The position numbers and the translations under genes were made by a program. Shown piece after piece: positions 1 to 7,903 of a stretch of 64,000 nt of DNA. Under the pieces are notes generated by a model. That model was not told the DNA's origin. It searched no databases and saw nothing but the letters and a program-made list of their open reading frames with translations. The stretch is from Vibrio sp. RE88 (GTDB lineage Bacteria > Pseudomonadota > Gammaproteobacteria > Enterobacterales > Vibrionaceae): assembly GCF_013113835.1 (NCBI RefSeq), contig NZ_VTYQ01000013.1, positions 1-64,000 on the forward strand, in the 5' to 3' direction. Every line of letters starts with the position of its first letter. Within the stretch, counting starts at the first letter, position 1.

Positions 1-62
1 TTGGTTAGAATACCGGCCTGTCACGCCGGGGGTCGCGGGTTCGAGTCCCGTCCGCTCCGCCA
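1..62 (+). tRNA. tRNA-Asp (GTC), 5' end cut off by window
   Basis: The anticodon arm with GTC in its loop, the T arm containing GGTTCGAGTCC and the encoded 3' CCA (60-62) are present. Only about 15 nt of the acceptor and D arm are missing at the window edge. A tRNA-Asp followed directly by a terminator is the usual end of Vibrio rRNA operons, so an rrn operon probably lies just upstream (inference). Confidence 0.93.
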
Positions 63-71
63 CTTATTCAG

Positions 72-104
72 AAAAAGCCCTAACAGCGATGTTAGGGCTT
101 TTTC
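72..104 (+). terminator. Rho-independent terminator after tRNA-Asp
   Basis: Stem AAAAGCCCTAAC / GTTAGGGCTTTT with a short loop ending in a T-run, 10 nt after the tRNA CCA end. Confidence 0.9.
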
Positions 105-439
105 GTATCTGCGGTATTATTTTGGCCTACGACCAACGGGTCCCGGTTACCCATAACCCTTAACTAACTCTCTCCACTACTGCTAGTCATTTATTGAGAA
201 GCCTAGTCTAAGGACTGGGTTTTGTCGTTTAGGAGCAAAGCTATTCCCCTCAAGGGAACAAATCCAACTTGCGTTTGGTTGTAGGAATCTACAAACTCAA
301 TCGAACCGACGTTTATATAGAAGCCCAATCTCCAGATCGGGCTTCGTAGTTTCTAGAATATGAAATCTAAAGCCCGCTGCTGGCGCAACGGGCTTGTTTG
401 TATCTGGAGATGAGTGGTGAAGTGCTCATCTAAGGTTGG
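105..439. other. Gene-free spacer with three further terminator-like hairpins
   Basis: No ORF with coding character is visible. The spacer contains hairpins at about 199-222 (stem of 10 or more pairs with G-T wobbles, followed by TTTT), 320-345 (GAAGCCC / GGGCTTC arms) and 370-395 (AAGCCCG / CGGGCTT arms). The first two share flanks (AGAAGCC before; CGTCGTTT or CGTAGTTT after) and look like degenerate copies of one unit. The last may also stop argE transcription from the other strand. Confidence 0.6.
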
Positions 440-1576
440 CTAGAAGCAATATTTATACATAGCCTTGGAAAGTATCTCGACAGTAGGGTCGATAAACTCA
501 AACGCCAAAAATTCATCCGGTTGGTGAGCTTGGTCAATAGAACCTGGGCCAAGTACCAGTGTTGGACACAGCTGTTGAAGGAAGGGCGCTTCAGTACAGT
601 AATTGACAGTTTCTGAGTTGGTACCGCATATCTCTTCCACTCCTCCTATAAAAGGATGATCATGCTGACATTCGTAACCAGGAATCGGTTCGTGTAGAGG
701 TGTTATATCAATACGGCCAGGCCATTTGGCTTCGATTTCTTTTAAGGCGCCACGAAGCATGTTATCCAAGCCATCAAGGCTTATCCCAGGCAGAGGGCGT
801 ACGTCATAATGAAGCTCACAACAACCACAGATGCGGTTAGCGCTGTCTCCGCCGTGAATGTGGCCAAGGTTAAGTGTTGGACTTGGAATCGCGAACCCAG
901 GATGGTGATATTCTTTGATGAACTTGTCACGCAACTGCATCATGGCAAAAAGGATTTCATGCATAATTTCAATGGCGTTAACCCCTAAAGCCGGATCTGA
1001 CGAATGACCAGATTTGCCTGTGACTCGAATGGCATTGGCAACATGCCCTTTATGGCCTCGTATCGGAACCAAGCTCGTGGGTTCTCCGATAATGCAATAG
1101 TCAGGCTTGAATGGTGCGTTATCGGTAAAATGGCGCGCACCGAGCATGGTCGTTTCTTCATCACACGTCGCTAAGACATATAACGGCTTACTTTGTTTAC
1201 TCCAGTCAACCTTCTTTACTGCTTCAAGAATGAAGGCAAAGAAACCTTTCATATCAGCCGTTCCTAGACCGTAGAAGCGGTTATTCGCTTCTGTGAGGGC
1301 ATGAGGTTCGTAATTCCAGCGGCCTTCATCGAAAGGTACTGTATCGCTGTGACCAGCCAGCAACAGCCCACCTTCACCGCTTCCTATTTTACCTAGCAGA
1401 TTAAACTTCCCGGGTTCGACTTCGATAATGTCGACTTCAAAACCTATGTCTTGCATCCAACTGGCAAGCTTTTCAATGACTTTTGCATTCCCTTCATCCC
1501 AACTCGGATCGGTTGAACTGATGGAAGAGGTAGAAATCAGGCCTTTGTAGACCTCAAGAAAACTGGGTATTTGCAT
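440..1576 (-). CDS. argE: Acetylornithine deacetylase ArgE
   Basis: Zinc-dependent M20-family amidohydrolase that removes the acetyl group from N-acetylornithine to give ornithine, in cytoplasmic arginine biosynthesis. The 378-residue product has the M20 metal motifs: HSDTVP with His76 and Asp78, GTADMKG with Asp108, and CDEETT with Glu140/Glu141 as catalytic base and ligand. The start chosen is the ATG at 1576 (product begins MQIPSFLEVYKG). The frame stays open for 38 more codons upstream, but those residues do not resemble ArgE and lie on the operator region. The gene is divergent from argC, the classical argE-argCBH arrangement of enteric bacteria and vibrios, so one intergenic region with ArgR sites probably controls both directions. 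Confidence 0.96.
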   Translation of the reverse strand: MQIPSFLEVYKGLISTSSISSTDPSWDEGNAKVIEKLASWMQDIGFEVDIIEVEPGKFNLLGKIGSGEGGLLLAGHSDTVPFDEGRWNYEPHALTEANNRFYGLGTADMKGFFAFILEAVKKVDWSKQSKPLYVLATCDEETTMLGARHFTDNAPFKPDYCIIGEPTSLVPIRGHKGHVANAIRVTGKSGHSSDPALGVNAIEIMHEILFAMMQLRDKFIKEYHHPGFAIPSPTLNLGHIHGGDSANRICGCCELHYDVRPLPGISLDGLDNMLRGALKEIEAKWPGRIDITPLHEPIPGYECQHDHPFIGGVEEICGTNSETVNYCTEAPFLQQLCPTLVLGPGSIDQAHQPDEFLAFEFIDPTVEILSKAMYKYCF

Positions 1577-1608
1577 ATTAAGTTCGCTTTGCCTGTTGAC
1601 ATAAATCA

Positions 1609-1663
1609 ATAATGAAGGTAAAACACATAATAAATCAGTTTTAATGAATAAAAAACCATTAAA
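1609..1663. promoter_or_regulatory. Probable ArgR operator between argE and argC
   Basis: The AT-rich divergent region contains TTAATGAATAAAAAACCATT (1641-1660), which carries the TGAAT half-site of the ARG box followed by an A/T core. A weaker AATGAA element lies at 1611-1616. Neither is a full palindrome. The call rests on half-site identity and position and is less certain than the argH operator. Confidence 0.45.
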
Positions 1664-1721
1664 AGCTAAGTTTATTAAATTTATAGTCACTGGTTAGGTG
1701 ACGATTTTAAGGTCTTAATGG

Positions 1722-2735
1722 ATGTCTGAGATGCTCAAAACTACAATTATTGGCGCCAGCGGTTATACCGGAGCTGAGTTAGCACTTATGGTGCATAAAC
1801 ACCCACAACTTACGCTATCAGGTTTATATGTCTCCGCCAATAGTGTTGATGCTGGTAAATGTATCTCTGAGCTACATGGAAAGCTGGCGGGTATTATCAG
1901 TCAGCCTGTAGAGCCTTTGAAAGATATCAATGCTGTAGCGGAAGAAAGCGATGTAGTTTTTCTTGCTACTGCCCATGAGGTCAGCCACGACATTGCGCCT
2001 ACGTTTTTGAAACAAGGTTGTCAGGTATTCGACTTGTCGGGCGCTTTCCGAGTTAAGAAACACGGCTTCTATAACGAATTTTATGGCTTTGAGCATCAAC
2101 ATGAAGATTGGCTAGATAGCGCAGCTTACGGTCTTGTTGAATGGAACCACAGCGCTATTAAACAGAGTCAGCTCATTGCTGTACCAGGCTGTTACCCAAC
2201 AGCCTCACAGCTTGCGATTAGACCTTTGGTCGAGGCGGGTTTGCTGGATTCTGTTCAGTGGCCAGTAATCAACGCAACCAGCGGTGTCTCGGGAGCTGGT
2301 CGAAAAGCATCGATGACCAACAGTTTCTGTGAAGTGAGTTTGCAGCCTTATGGTGTGTTCAGCCACAGGCACCAACCTGAGATCGCGACTCATCTGGGGA
2401 CTGAGGTAATTTTCACCCCTCACTTAGGTAACTTTAAGCGCGGGATCCTTGCGACCATCACTATGAAGTTAGCTAGCGGAGTGAGTGAGCAGCAGATCTC
2501 AAAAGCATTTAATACGGCATATGAGAATAAACCTGCGGTGCGCCTGCACCAAGCGACGTTACCAAGTATTCAACATGTTGAAAATACACCTTTCTGCGAT
2601 ATTGGTTGGAAGGTACAAGGCGAGCATATCATTGTCGTTTCTGCGATTGATAACTTGCTTAAAGGCGCATCGAGTCAAGCGGTGCAGTGCTTAAATATCC
2701 ACTACGGATTTCCAGAGTTAACTGCCCTTGTATAA
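1722..2735 (+). CDS. argC: N-acetyl-gamma-glutamyl-phosphate reductase ArgC
   Basis: NADPH-dependent reduction of N-acetylglutamyl phosphate to the semialdehyde, third step of arginine synthesis. N-terminal Rossmann motif GASGYTGAE (residues 11-19), catalytic cysteine in AVPGCYPTAS (Cys157), and the late motif DNLLKGASSQA near the C-terminus. 337 residues, normal length. The ATG at 1722 has TAAGGT 8 nt upstream; the in-frame ATG at 1731 would give the more usual MLKTTIIGASG start but has a poorer ribosome site, so three extra residues are uncertain. First gene of argC-argB-argG-argH(A), with 23 nt before argB. Confidence 0.96.
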   Translation: MSEMLKTTIIGASGYTGAELALMVHKHPQLTLSGLYVSANSVDAGKCISELHGKLAGIISQPVEPLKDINAVAEESDVVFLATAHEVSHDIAPTFLKQGCQVFDLSGAFRVKKHGFYNEFYGFEHQHEDWLDSAAYGLVEWNHSAIKQSQLIAVPGCYPTASQLAIRPLVEAGLLDSVQWPVINATSGVSGAGRKASMTNSFCEVSLQPYGVFSHRHQPEIATHLGTEVIFTPHLGNFKRGILATITMKLASGVSEQQISKAFNTAYENKPAVRLHQATLPSIQHVENTPFCDIGWKVQGEHIIVVSAIDNLLKGASSQAVQCLNIHYGFPELTALV

Positions 2736-2758
2736 GCAAGTCGGTAAAGGGAAAAGTA

Positions 2759-3553
2759 ATGACAGATAACAAACCAACTCCATTAGTGATCAAATTGGGC
2801 GGTGCTGCCCTTTCGTGTACTGAGACGTTAAGTCAGGTTTTTAGTGCAATTGCTGACTATCAGAAGCAGGCTCAGCGACGAATCGTGATCGTCCATGGAG
2901 GAGGTTATCTAGTGGACGATCTTATGGCCCAGCTTCAGATTGAAACGCTGAAAAAAGACGGACTTCGTGTCACTCCCTATGAGCAAATTCCCTTAATAGT
3001 AGGTGCTTTAGCCGGTACGGCGAACAAGATGCTGCAGGGGCAGGCGATCAAAGATGGTTTGAATGCTGTCGGGTTATCCCTTGCTGATGGTGGGTTGTGT
3101 CAGGTTGAAGAGTTGGATCCAGAACTAGGCGCTGTTGGTAAAGCGACACCAGGTAACTCTACCGTGTTACAGGCGACTCTAGCTGCTGATACATTACCAA
3201 TAATTAGCTCAATTGGCCTGACTGCAGAAGGTCAGATGATGAACGTCAATGCTGACCAAGCGGCGGTTGCCGTTGCAGGTGCCTTGGATGCCGAACTCGT
3301 TCTATTGTCGGACGTCAGTGGTGTTTTGGATGGCAAAGGCCATCTGATCAAAAGCTTAGATGAGCAAGAAGCACAAAGTCTGATCAATGGGCAGGTAATC
3401 ACTGACGGCATGATCGTCAAAGTCAATGCAGCACTGGAAGCGGCTAACGATTTAGGCCGACCAATAGAAGTGGCTACCTGGCGTTATCCAGAAAAGCTCG
3501 CCGAGCTGTTTGCTGGGCAAAGCATCGGGACACAATTTTTACCTAAGAATTAG
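2759..3553 (+). CDS. argB: Acetylglutamate kinase ArgB
   Basis: Phosphorylates N-acetylglutamate, the second step of arginine synthesis (amino acid kinase family). The ATG at 2759, preceded by AAAGGG, gives 264 residues beginning MTDNKPTPLVIKLGGAAL. The longer frame from 2687 would overlap argC and add 24 unrelated residues, so it was rejected. Motifs: KLGGAAL (phosphate binding), VIVHGGG, and the substrate/ATP segment MNVNADQAAVAVAGAL. In enteric-type organisms with N-acetylglutamate synthase, ArgB is usually not the feedback-sensitive step. Confidence 0.96.
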   Translation: MTDNKPTPLVIKLGGAALSCTETLSQVFSAIADYQKQAQRRIVIVHGGGYLVDDLMAQLQIETLKKDGLRVTPYEQIPLIVGALAGTANKMLQGQAIKDGLNAVGLSLADGGLCQVEELDPELGAVGKATPGNSTVLQATLAADTLPIISSIGLTAEGQMMNVNADQAAVAVAGALDAELVLLSDVSGVLDGKGHLIKSLDEQEAQSLINGQVITDGMIVKVNAALEAANDLGRPIEVATWRYPEKLAELFAGQSIGTQFLPKN

Positions 3554-3649
3554 TCGCTTGTGTTAAGGCACGAGCACAACAAAAAGAACGAAAAAGTCAC
3601 CCGTAGCACTGACCGCCACGCGCAGAGCCGGGATTTTGGAGAAAAGAAA

Positions 3650-4864
3650 ATGAGCAAGTTAAAAGTAAATAAAGTAGTAGTCGCATATTCTGGCGGTCTG
3701 GATACTTCAGTGATTATCCCTTGGTTGAAAGAAAACTATGATTGTGAAGTGGTCGCGTTTGTGGCCGATGTTGGTCAAGGTGCAGAAGAATTAGAAGGCA
3801 TCGAAGCAAAAGCGAAGGCTTCAGGTGCATCTGAGTGTTATGTCGCTGACCTGAAAGAAGAAATGGTCGCAGACTACATCTACCCGACGCTGAAAACAGG
3901 TGCTTACTACGAAGGCAAATACTTGTTGGGTACATCGATGGCTCGCCCAATCATTGCGAAAGCTCAGGTTGAGGTTGCGCGTAAAGTAGGCGCCGATGCC
4001 CTTTGTCATGGCTGTACAGGTAAAGGTAACGACCAAGTACGTTTTGAAGGCGCTTTTGCCGCTTTGGCCCCTGATCTTCATGTGATTGCCCCTTGGCGCG
4101 AATGGGATCTGGTTAGCCGTGAAGAGTGTCTGGACTACCTTGCTGAGCGCAACATTCCTTGTACGGCTTCACTAACGAAAATTTATTCACGTGATGCCAA
4201 TGCGTGGCACATCTCAACAGAGGGCGGTGTTCTGGAAAATACGTGGAATGCGCCTAACGAAGATTGCTGGGTGTGGACAGTCGATCCTGAGCAAGCTCCC
4301 AATGAAGCTGAATACGTGACGCTGAAAGTCGAAAAAGGCGAAGTGGTGGGCGTAGATGGTGAAAACATGACGCCATACAACGCACTTGTTTACCTGAATG
4401 AAAAAGGTGCTAAGCATGGTGTTGGCCGTATCGATATTGTAGAAAACCGTCTGGTTGGTATGAAGTCTCGTGGTTGTTATGAAACTCCGGGTGGCACGAT
4501 TATGATGGAAGCGCTGCGTGCTGTTGAGCAGCTGGTACTGGATAAGACCGCATTTGAATTCCGTGAAGAACTAGGCGTTAAGGCTTCTCATCTTGTATAC
4601 GACGGCCGTTGGTTCACACCATTGTGTAAATCCATTCTCGCAGCGTCAGAAGAACTGGCTCAAGATGTAAACGGTGAAGTCGTGATTAAGTTGTATAAAG
4701 GTCAAGCTACGGTGACCCAGAAGCGCTCAGTGAACAGCCTTTATTGTGAAGAGTTTGCTACTTTTGGTGAAGATGAAGTTTACGATCAAAGCCATGCAGA
4801 AGGCTTCATTCGCCTTTACTCACTGTCTAGCCGTATTCGTGCGCTGAATAGTCAGAAAAAGTAG
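3650..4864 (+). CDS. argG: Argininosuccinate synthase ArgG
   Basis: Condenses citrulline and aspartate with ATP to give argininosuccinate. The start at 3650 follows TGGAG (3637-3641) and gives 404 residues, the normal length for the short class of ArgG. The N-type ATP pyrophosphatase loop AYSGGLDTS is at residues 12-20. Other family motifs are CHGCTGKGNDQVRFE and SLTKIYSRDANAWHIS. A longer frame from 3560 adds 30 residues rich in charged amino acids and is not supported. The 96-nt gap after argB has no clear terminator, so cotranscription is likely. A strong terminator follows. Confidence 0.96.
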   Translation: MSKLKVNKVVVAYSGGLDTSVIIPWLKENYDCEVVAFVADVGQGAEELEGIEAKAKASGASECYVADLKEEMVADYIYPTLKTGAYYEGKYLLGTSMARPIIAKAQVEVARKVGADALCHGCTGKGNDQVRFEGAFAALAPDLHVIAPWREWDLVSREECLDYLAERNIPCTASLTKIYSRDANAWHISTEGGVLENTWNAPNEDCWVWTVDPEQAPNEAEYVTLKVEKGEVVGVDGENMTPYNALVYLNEKGAKHGVGRIDIVENRLVGMKSRGCYETPGGTIMMEALRAVEQLVLDKTAFEFREELGVKASHLVYDGRWFTPLCKSILAASEELAQDVNGEVVIKLYKGQATVTQKRSVNSLYCEEFATFGEDEVYDQSHAEGFIRLYSLSSRIRALNSQKK

Positions 4865-4883
4865 CCCTTAACTTATCTAGCTG

Positions 4884-4923
4884 ACGAGCCCATTTGCTTA
4901 GCCAATGGGCTCGTTGTTTTTTG
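4884..4923 (+). terminator. Terminator after argG
   Basis: Stem CGAGCCCATT / AATGGGCTCG followed by TTGTTTTTT. It separates argCBG from argH, which therefore has its own promoter and operator. Confidence 0.88.
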
Positions 4924-4952
4924 GTAACCAAAACAACAGCGCTTAAAATTAC

Positions 4953-4991
4953 AATGAATAAATATGTAGAAACAATGAATTAATACTTTAT
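4953..4991 (+). promoter_or_regulatory. Tandem ARG boxes (ArgR operator) upstream of argH
   Basis: Two 18-nt boxes start with the same AATGAAT: AATGAATAAATATGTAGA at 4953-4970 and AATGAATTAATACTTTAT at 4974-4991, separated by the trinucleotide AAC. The known enteric ArgR operator is two 18-bp boxes spaced by 3 bp on one helix face, and this matches that geometry exactly. The second half of each palindrome is degenerate. Confidence 0.7.
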
Positions 4992-5111
4992 TTTTAGTTT
5001 GAATTGCCGTAAGTTTGAACCATCAGAAAAATACTGGGTTTCACCCAGAAATAGCAATAGATCAAAAACTGTTCGCACTGACAGTGAGCACCGGTAATCA
5101 GGAGATACGCA

Positions 5112-6986
5112 ATGGCATTATGGGGCGGAAGATTTACCCAAGCAGCAGACACGAGATTCAAAGAATTTAATGATTCATTGCGCTTTGATTACCGATTGGC
5201 AGAACAAGATATTGTGGGCTCAATCGCTTGGTCGAAAGCGTTGTTATCAGTGGATGTGCTTAATGAAGAAGAGCAACAGAAGCTAGAACTGGCGTTGAAT
5301 GAACTTAAGCTAGAAGTGATGGAAGATCCTCATCAGATCCTTCGTTCTGACGCGGAAGATATCCATTCATGGGTTGAGCAACAACTGATTGGCAAAGTGG
5401 GTGATCTAGGCAAAAAACTTCACACAGGCCGTTCTAGAAACGATCAGGTCGCGACTGACCTTAAACTCTGGTGTCGTCAGCAAGGTCAACAGCTACTGAT
5501 GGCATTGGATCGTCTGCAATCTCAAATGGTATCGGTCGCGAAAGAGCATCAGGCAACGGTTCTGCCGGGCTACACACACTTGCAGCGTGCCCAGCCGGTG
5601 ACGTTTGCTCATTGGTGTTTGGCTTATGTGGAAATGTTTGAACGGGACTACTCGCGCCTTCATGACGCCATCGAGCGTTTAGATACCTGCCCGCTTGGCT
5701 CCGGTGCTTTGGCGGGAACGGCTTACCCTATCGACCGGGAGCAACTGGCACATAACCTTGGCTTTCGCCGTGCGACACGTAACTCACTGGATTCGGTGTC
5801 TGACCGTGATCATGTCATGGAACTGATGTCGGTAGCCTCTATCTCTATGCTTCACTTATCGCGTTTGGCAGAAGATATGATTTTCTACAACTCGGGTGAG
5901 TCTAACTTTATCGAACTGGCGGATACCGTGACCTCGGGATCGTCGTTGATGCCACAAAAGAAAAACCCAGATGCGCTGGAGCTGATACGTGGTAAGACAG
6001 GGCGGGTCTACGGTTCATTGGCTGGCATGATGATGACGGTGAAAGCATTGCCGCTCGCTTACAACAAAGACATGCAGGAAGACAAAGAAGGGCTGTTCGA
6101 CGCACTAGACACCTGGAACGACTGTATGGAAATGGCAGCGCTTTGTTTTGATGGCATCAAAGTAAACGGCGAGCGCACATTGGAAGCCGCGAAACAAGGC
6201 TATGCCAATGCCACTGAGTTGGCAGATTATCTGGTGGCTAAAGGCATCCCATTCCGTGAAGCACACCATATTGTGGGTGTTGCAGTAGTGGGGGCCATTG
6301 CGAAAGGTTGTGCGTTAGAAGAACTGTCGATTGGGGAACTGAAAGAGTTCTCCTCAGTCATAGAAGAAGATGTTTACAGCATACTGACGATAGAATCATG
6401 CCTTGAGAAGCGTAGTGCTCTGGGTGGGGTCTCTCCAAAGCAAGTCGCTCATGCGGTCGAGCAAGCGGAAGGACGCCTTATCAAGCGGGATACCTCTGCG
6501 GTAAATGTTCGTCCTGCGCGTTTAACGGATATTGAAGCGCTAGAAGGTATGGTGACCTACTGGGCGAATATGGGGGAGAACTTACCTCGTTCACGCAGTG
6601 AGTTGGTGAGAGATATTGGCTCTTTCGCTGTTGCAGAGCACCATGGCGAGGTGACTGGATGTGCGTCGCTCTATGTCTATGACTCTGGGCTGGCCGAGAT
6701 TCGTTCACTGGGTGTCGAAGCGGGCTGGCAAGGGCAAGGTCAGGGAAGCGCGATTGTACAATACTTGGTGGAAAAAGCGCGCCAGATGGCGATCAAGAAA
6801 GTGTTCGTCCTGACTCGTACGCCTGAGTTTTTTATGAAGCAAAGTTTTCTACCGACATCGAAGTCGCTATTACCGGAGAAAGTGCTTAAAGATTGTGATC
6901 AGTGCCCTCGTCAGCACGCTTGTGACGAAGTGGCGCTAGAAGTGAATCTGGTTGAGAAATCCATCGCGCGAGCAAATGTTGCTTAA
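5112..6986 (+). CDS. argH: Fused argininosuccinate lyase / N-acetylglutamate synthase ArgH(A)
   Basis: Bifunctional enzyme covering the last and first steps of arginine synthesis. Residues 1-458 are argininosuccinate lyase: GRSRNDQVATD near 107-117, TH at 155-156, and the fumarase/ASL signature GSSLMPQKKNPD at 276-287. From about 465 a GNAT acetyltransferase follows, with the acetyl-CoA loop QGQGQGSA at 540-547 and a late Cys cluster (Cys595, Cys598, Cys604). At 624 residues it is far longer than a lyase alone (about 460). This argH(A) fusion is known from Moritella and vibrios, where a single-domain synthase replaces the long enteric ArgA. Start ATG at 5112 after GGAGATACGCA. It has its own ArgR operator and a terminator. 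Confidence 0.95.
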   Translation: MALWGGRFTQAADTRFKEFNDSLRFDYRLAEQDIVGSIAWSKALLSVDVLNEEEQQKLELALNELKLEVMEDPHQILRSDAEDIHSWVEQQLIGKVGDLGKKLHTGRSRNDQVATDLKLWCRQQGQQLLMALDRLQSQMVSVAKEHQATVLPGYTHLQRAQPVTFAHWCLAYVEMFERDYSRLHDAIERLDTCPLGSGALAGTAYPIDREQLAHNLGFRRATRNSLDSVSDRDHVMELMSVASISMLHLSRLAEDMIFYNSGESNFIELADTVTSGSSLMPQKKNPDALELIRGKTGRVYGSLAGMMMTVKALPLAYNKDMQEDKEGLFDALDTWNDCMEMAALCFDGIKVNGERTLEAAKQGYANATELADYLVAKGIPFREAHHIVGVAVVGAIAKGCALEELSIGELKEFSSVIEEDVYSILTIESCLEKRSALGGVSPKQVAHAVEQAEGRLIKRDTSAVNVRPARLTDIEALEGMVTYWANMGENLPRSRSELVRDIGSFAVAEHHGEVTGCASLYVYDSGLAEIRSLGVEAGWQGQGQGSAIVQYLVEKARQMAIKKVFVLTRTPEFFMKQSFLPTSKSLLPEKVLKDCDQCPRQHACDEVALEVNLVEKSIARANVA

Positions 6987-7103
6987 CGCATTGATGGTTA
7001 AGGTTTTCGAAGAAAGATCAAAAAAGATCGAATGTTTTTGGGAACCTTATTCAAAAGGCAGGGTCTATTAAAGTACCACTGCTTTTTCTTAGAAGAATCT
7101 AAG

Positions 7104-7141
7104 AGAGCCCCAGAATCGACGTTGATTTTGGGGCTTTTTTC
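7104..7141 (+). terminator. Terminator after argH(A)
   Basis: AGCCCCA / TGGGGCT stem with extended A-T pairing in the loop arms, followed by TTTTTTC. It may also serve the leftward DUF3624 gene. Confidence 0.85.
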
Positions 7142-7181
7142 TTTTCTCGTACCGAGAATGTATCCCCTAAACCCATTACCT

Positions 7182-7442
7182 CTAACCTTTTTTGTTTCTG
7201 CGCCGCCACGGCAAAATGACAAAGCGCATCCAGAGGTGAAGGAATAACAAGCCGTTAAATGCGAACCCTGCGATGATCAAAGCGATGGACTCTATGCTTT
7301 GAGGGTTATCTCTGAAGGCAAACCACCAGATAACCCAGCACAATACCGATAGCACAGTAAGCTGATCCATACATCGTTGACAACGGCCTATTTTTTTCCA
7401 GAACCAGTTGCTGTTTTTACAGTAGTTGCATGTCATGAGCAT
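7182..7442 (-). CDS. DUF3624 small membrane protein
   Basis: 86 residues (84 if the second ATG at 7436 is used). The N-terminus carries two CxxC pairs (CNYC at residues 4-7 and CQRC at 21-24), a zinc-ribbon-like arrangement. Two hydrophobic segments follow (about 28-43 and 53-76), with a basic tail RRRNKKG. I recognise the pattern as the Vibrio DUF3624 family; its function is unknown. It is divergent from the Rid-family gene, with only 58 nt between the two starts. The paired cysteines plus membrane anchor suggest a structural metal site (inference). Confidence 0.75.
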   Translation of the reverse strand: MLMTCNYCKNSNWFWKKIGRCQRCMDQLTVLSVLCWVIWWFAFRDNPQSIESIALIIAGFAFNGLLFLHLWMRFVILPWRRRNKKG

Positions 7443-7500
7443 CGTTTATTGGGTAACATGTGCTTTGATAATATCTCAAGCTAACGTGAAAGTGATAAAA

Positions 7501-7848
7501 ATGATCGAACGTCAACAAACTAAACAACGTATGAGCCGTATCGTGAAGCATAACGGTACGATTTACCTATGTGGACAAGTGTGTGCGGATGCGACTAAAG
7601 GCATTACTGAACAGACGCAAACCATGCTCGACAAAGTTGAAGAGCTGCTGCTTGAAGCGGGCAGTGACAAGGAGCATATGTTGTCTGCGACGATTTATTT
7701 GAAGGACATGAAAGACTTCCAGGAAATGAATGCGGTATGGGATGCATGGGTTCCTGAAGGTCACGCTCCAGCTCGAGCATGTGTTACTGCTGATATGGCG
7801 CGTGAAGCCTTGTTGGTGGAGATCTCTGTGATTGCAGCAGAGAAATAA
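7501..7848 (+). CDS. Rid-family (YjgF/YER057c/UK114) protein, YoaB-like
   Basis: 115 residues. Members of this family hydrolyse reactive enamine/imine intermediates from PLP enzymes (RidA proper) or have undefined roles. The motif order HNGTIYLCGQV, MLDKVEELLLEAGSDKEHMLSATIYL, MNAVWDAWVPEGHAPARACV and LVEISVIA matches the E. coli YoaB branch more closely than RidA itself. The conserved Arg of the RidA active site is present in PARACV. The start at 7501 was chosen because the longer frame from 7426 begins with a non-homologous hydrophobic stretch overlapping the DUF3624 gene. Confidence 0.87.
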   Translation: MIERQQTKQRMSRIVKHNGTIYLCGQVCADATKGITEQTQTMLDKVEELLLEAGSDKEHMLSATIYLKDMKDFQEMNAVWDAWVPEGHAPARACVTADMAREALLVEISVIAAEK

Positions 7849-7861
7849 CGAGTCTATATGA

Positions 7862-7890
7862 AAAAAACGAGCCAATTGGCTCGTTTTTAT
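7862..7890. terminator. Bidirectional terminator
   Basis: Palindrome AAAACGAGCCAATTGGCTCG followed by TTTT, with an A-run on the left. It lies between the convergent Rid-family gene and the flavoprotein gene and can serve both. Confidence 0.88.
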
Positions 7891-7903
7891 TTTCTATTTA
7901 GGA

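Noticed and set aside
1577..1690. 38-residue N-terminal extension of ArgE
   Set aside because: It lies over the operator-containing intergenic region, is not like ArgE, and the ATG at 1576 gives the normal protein.
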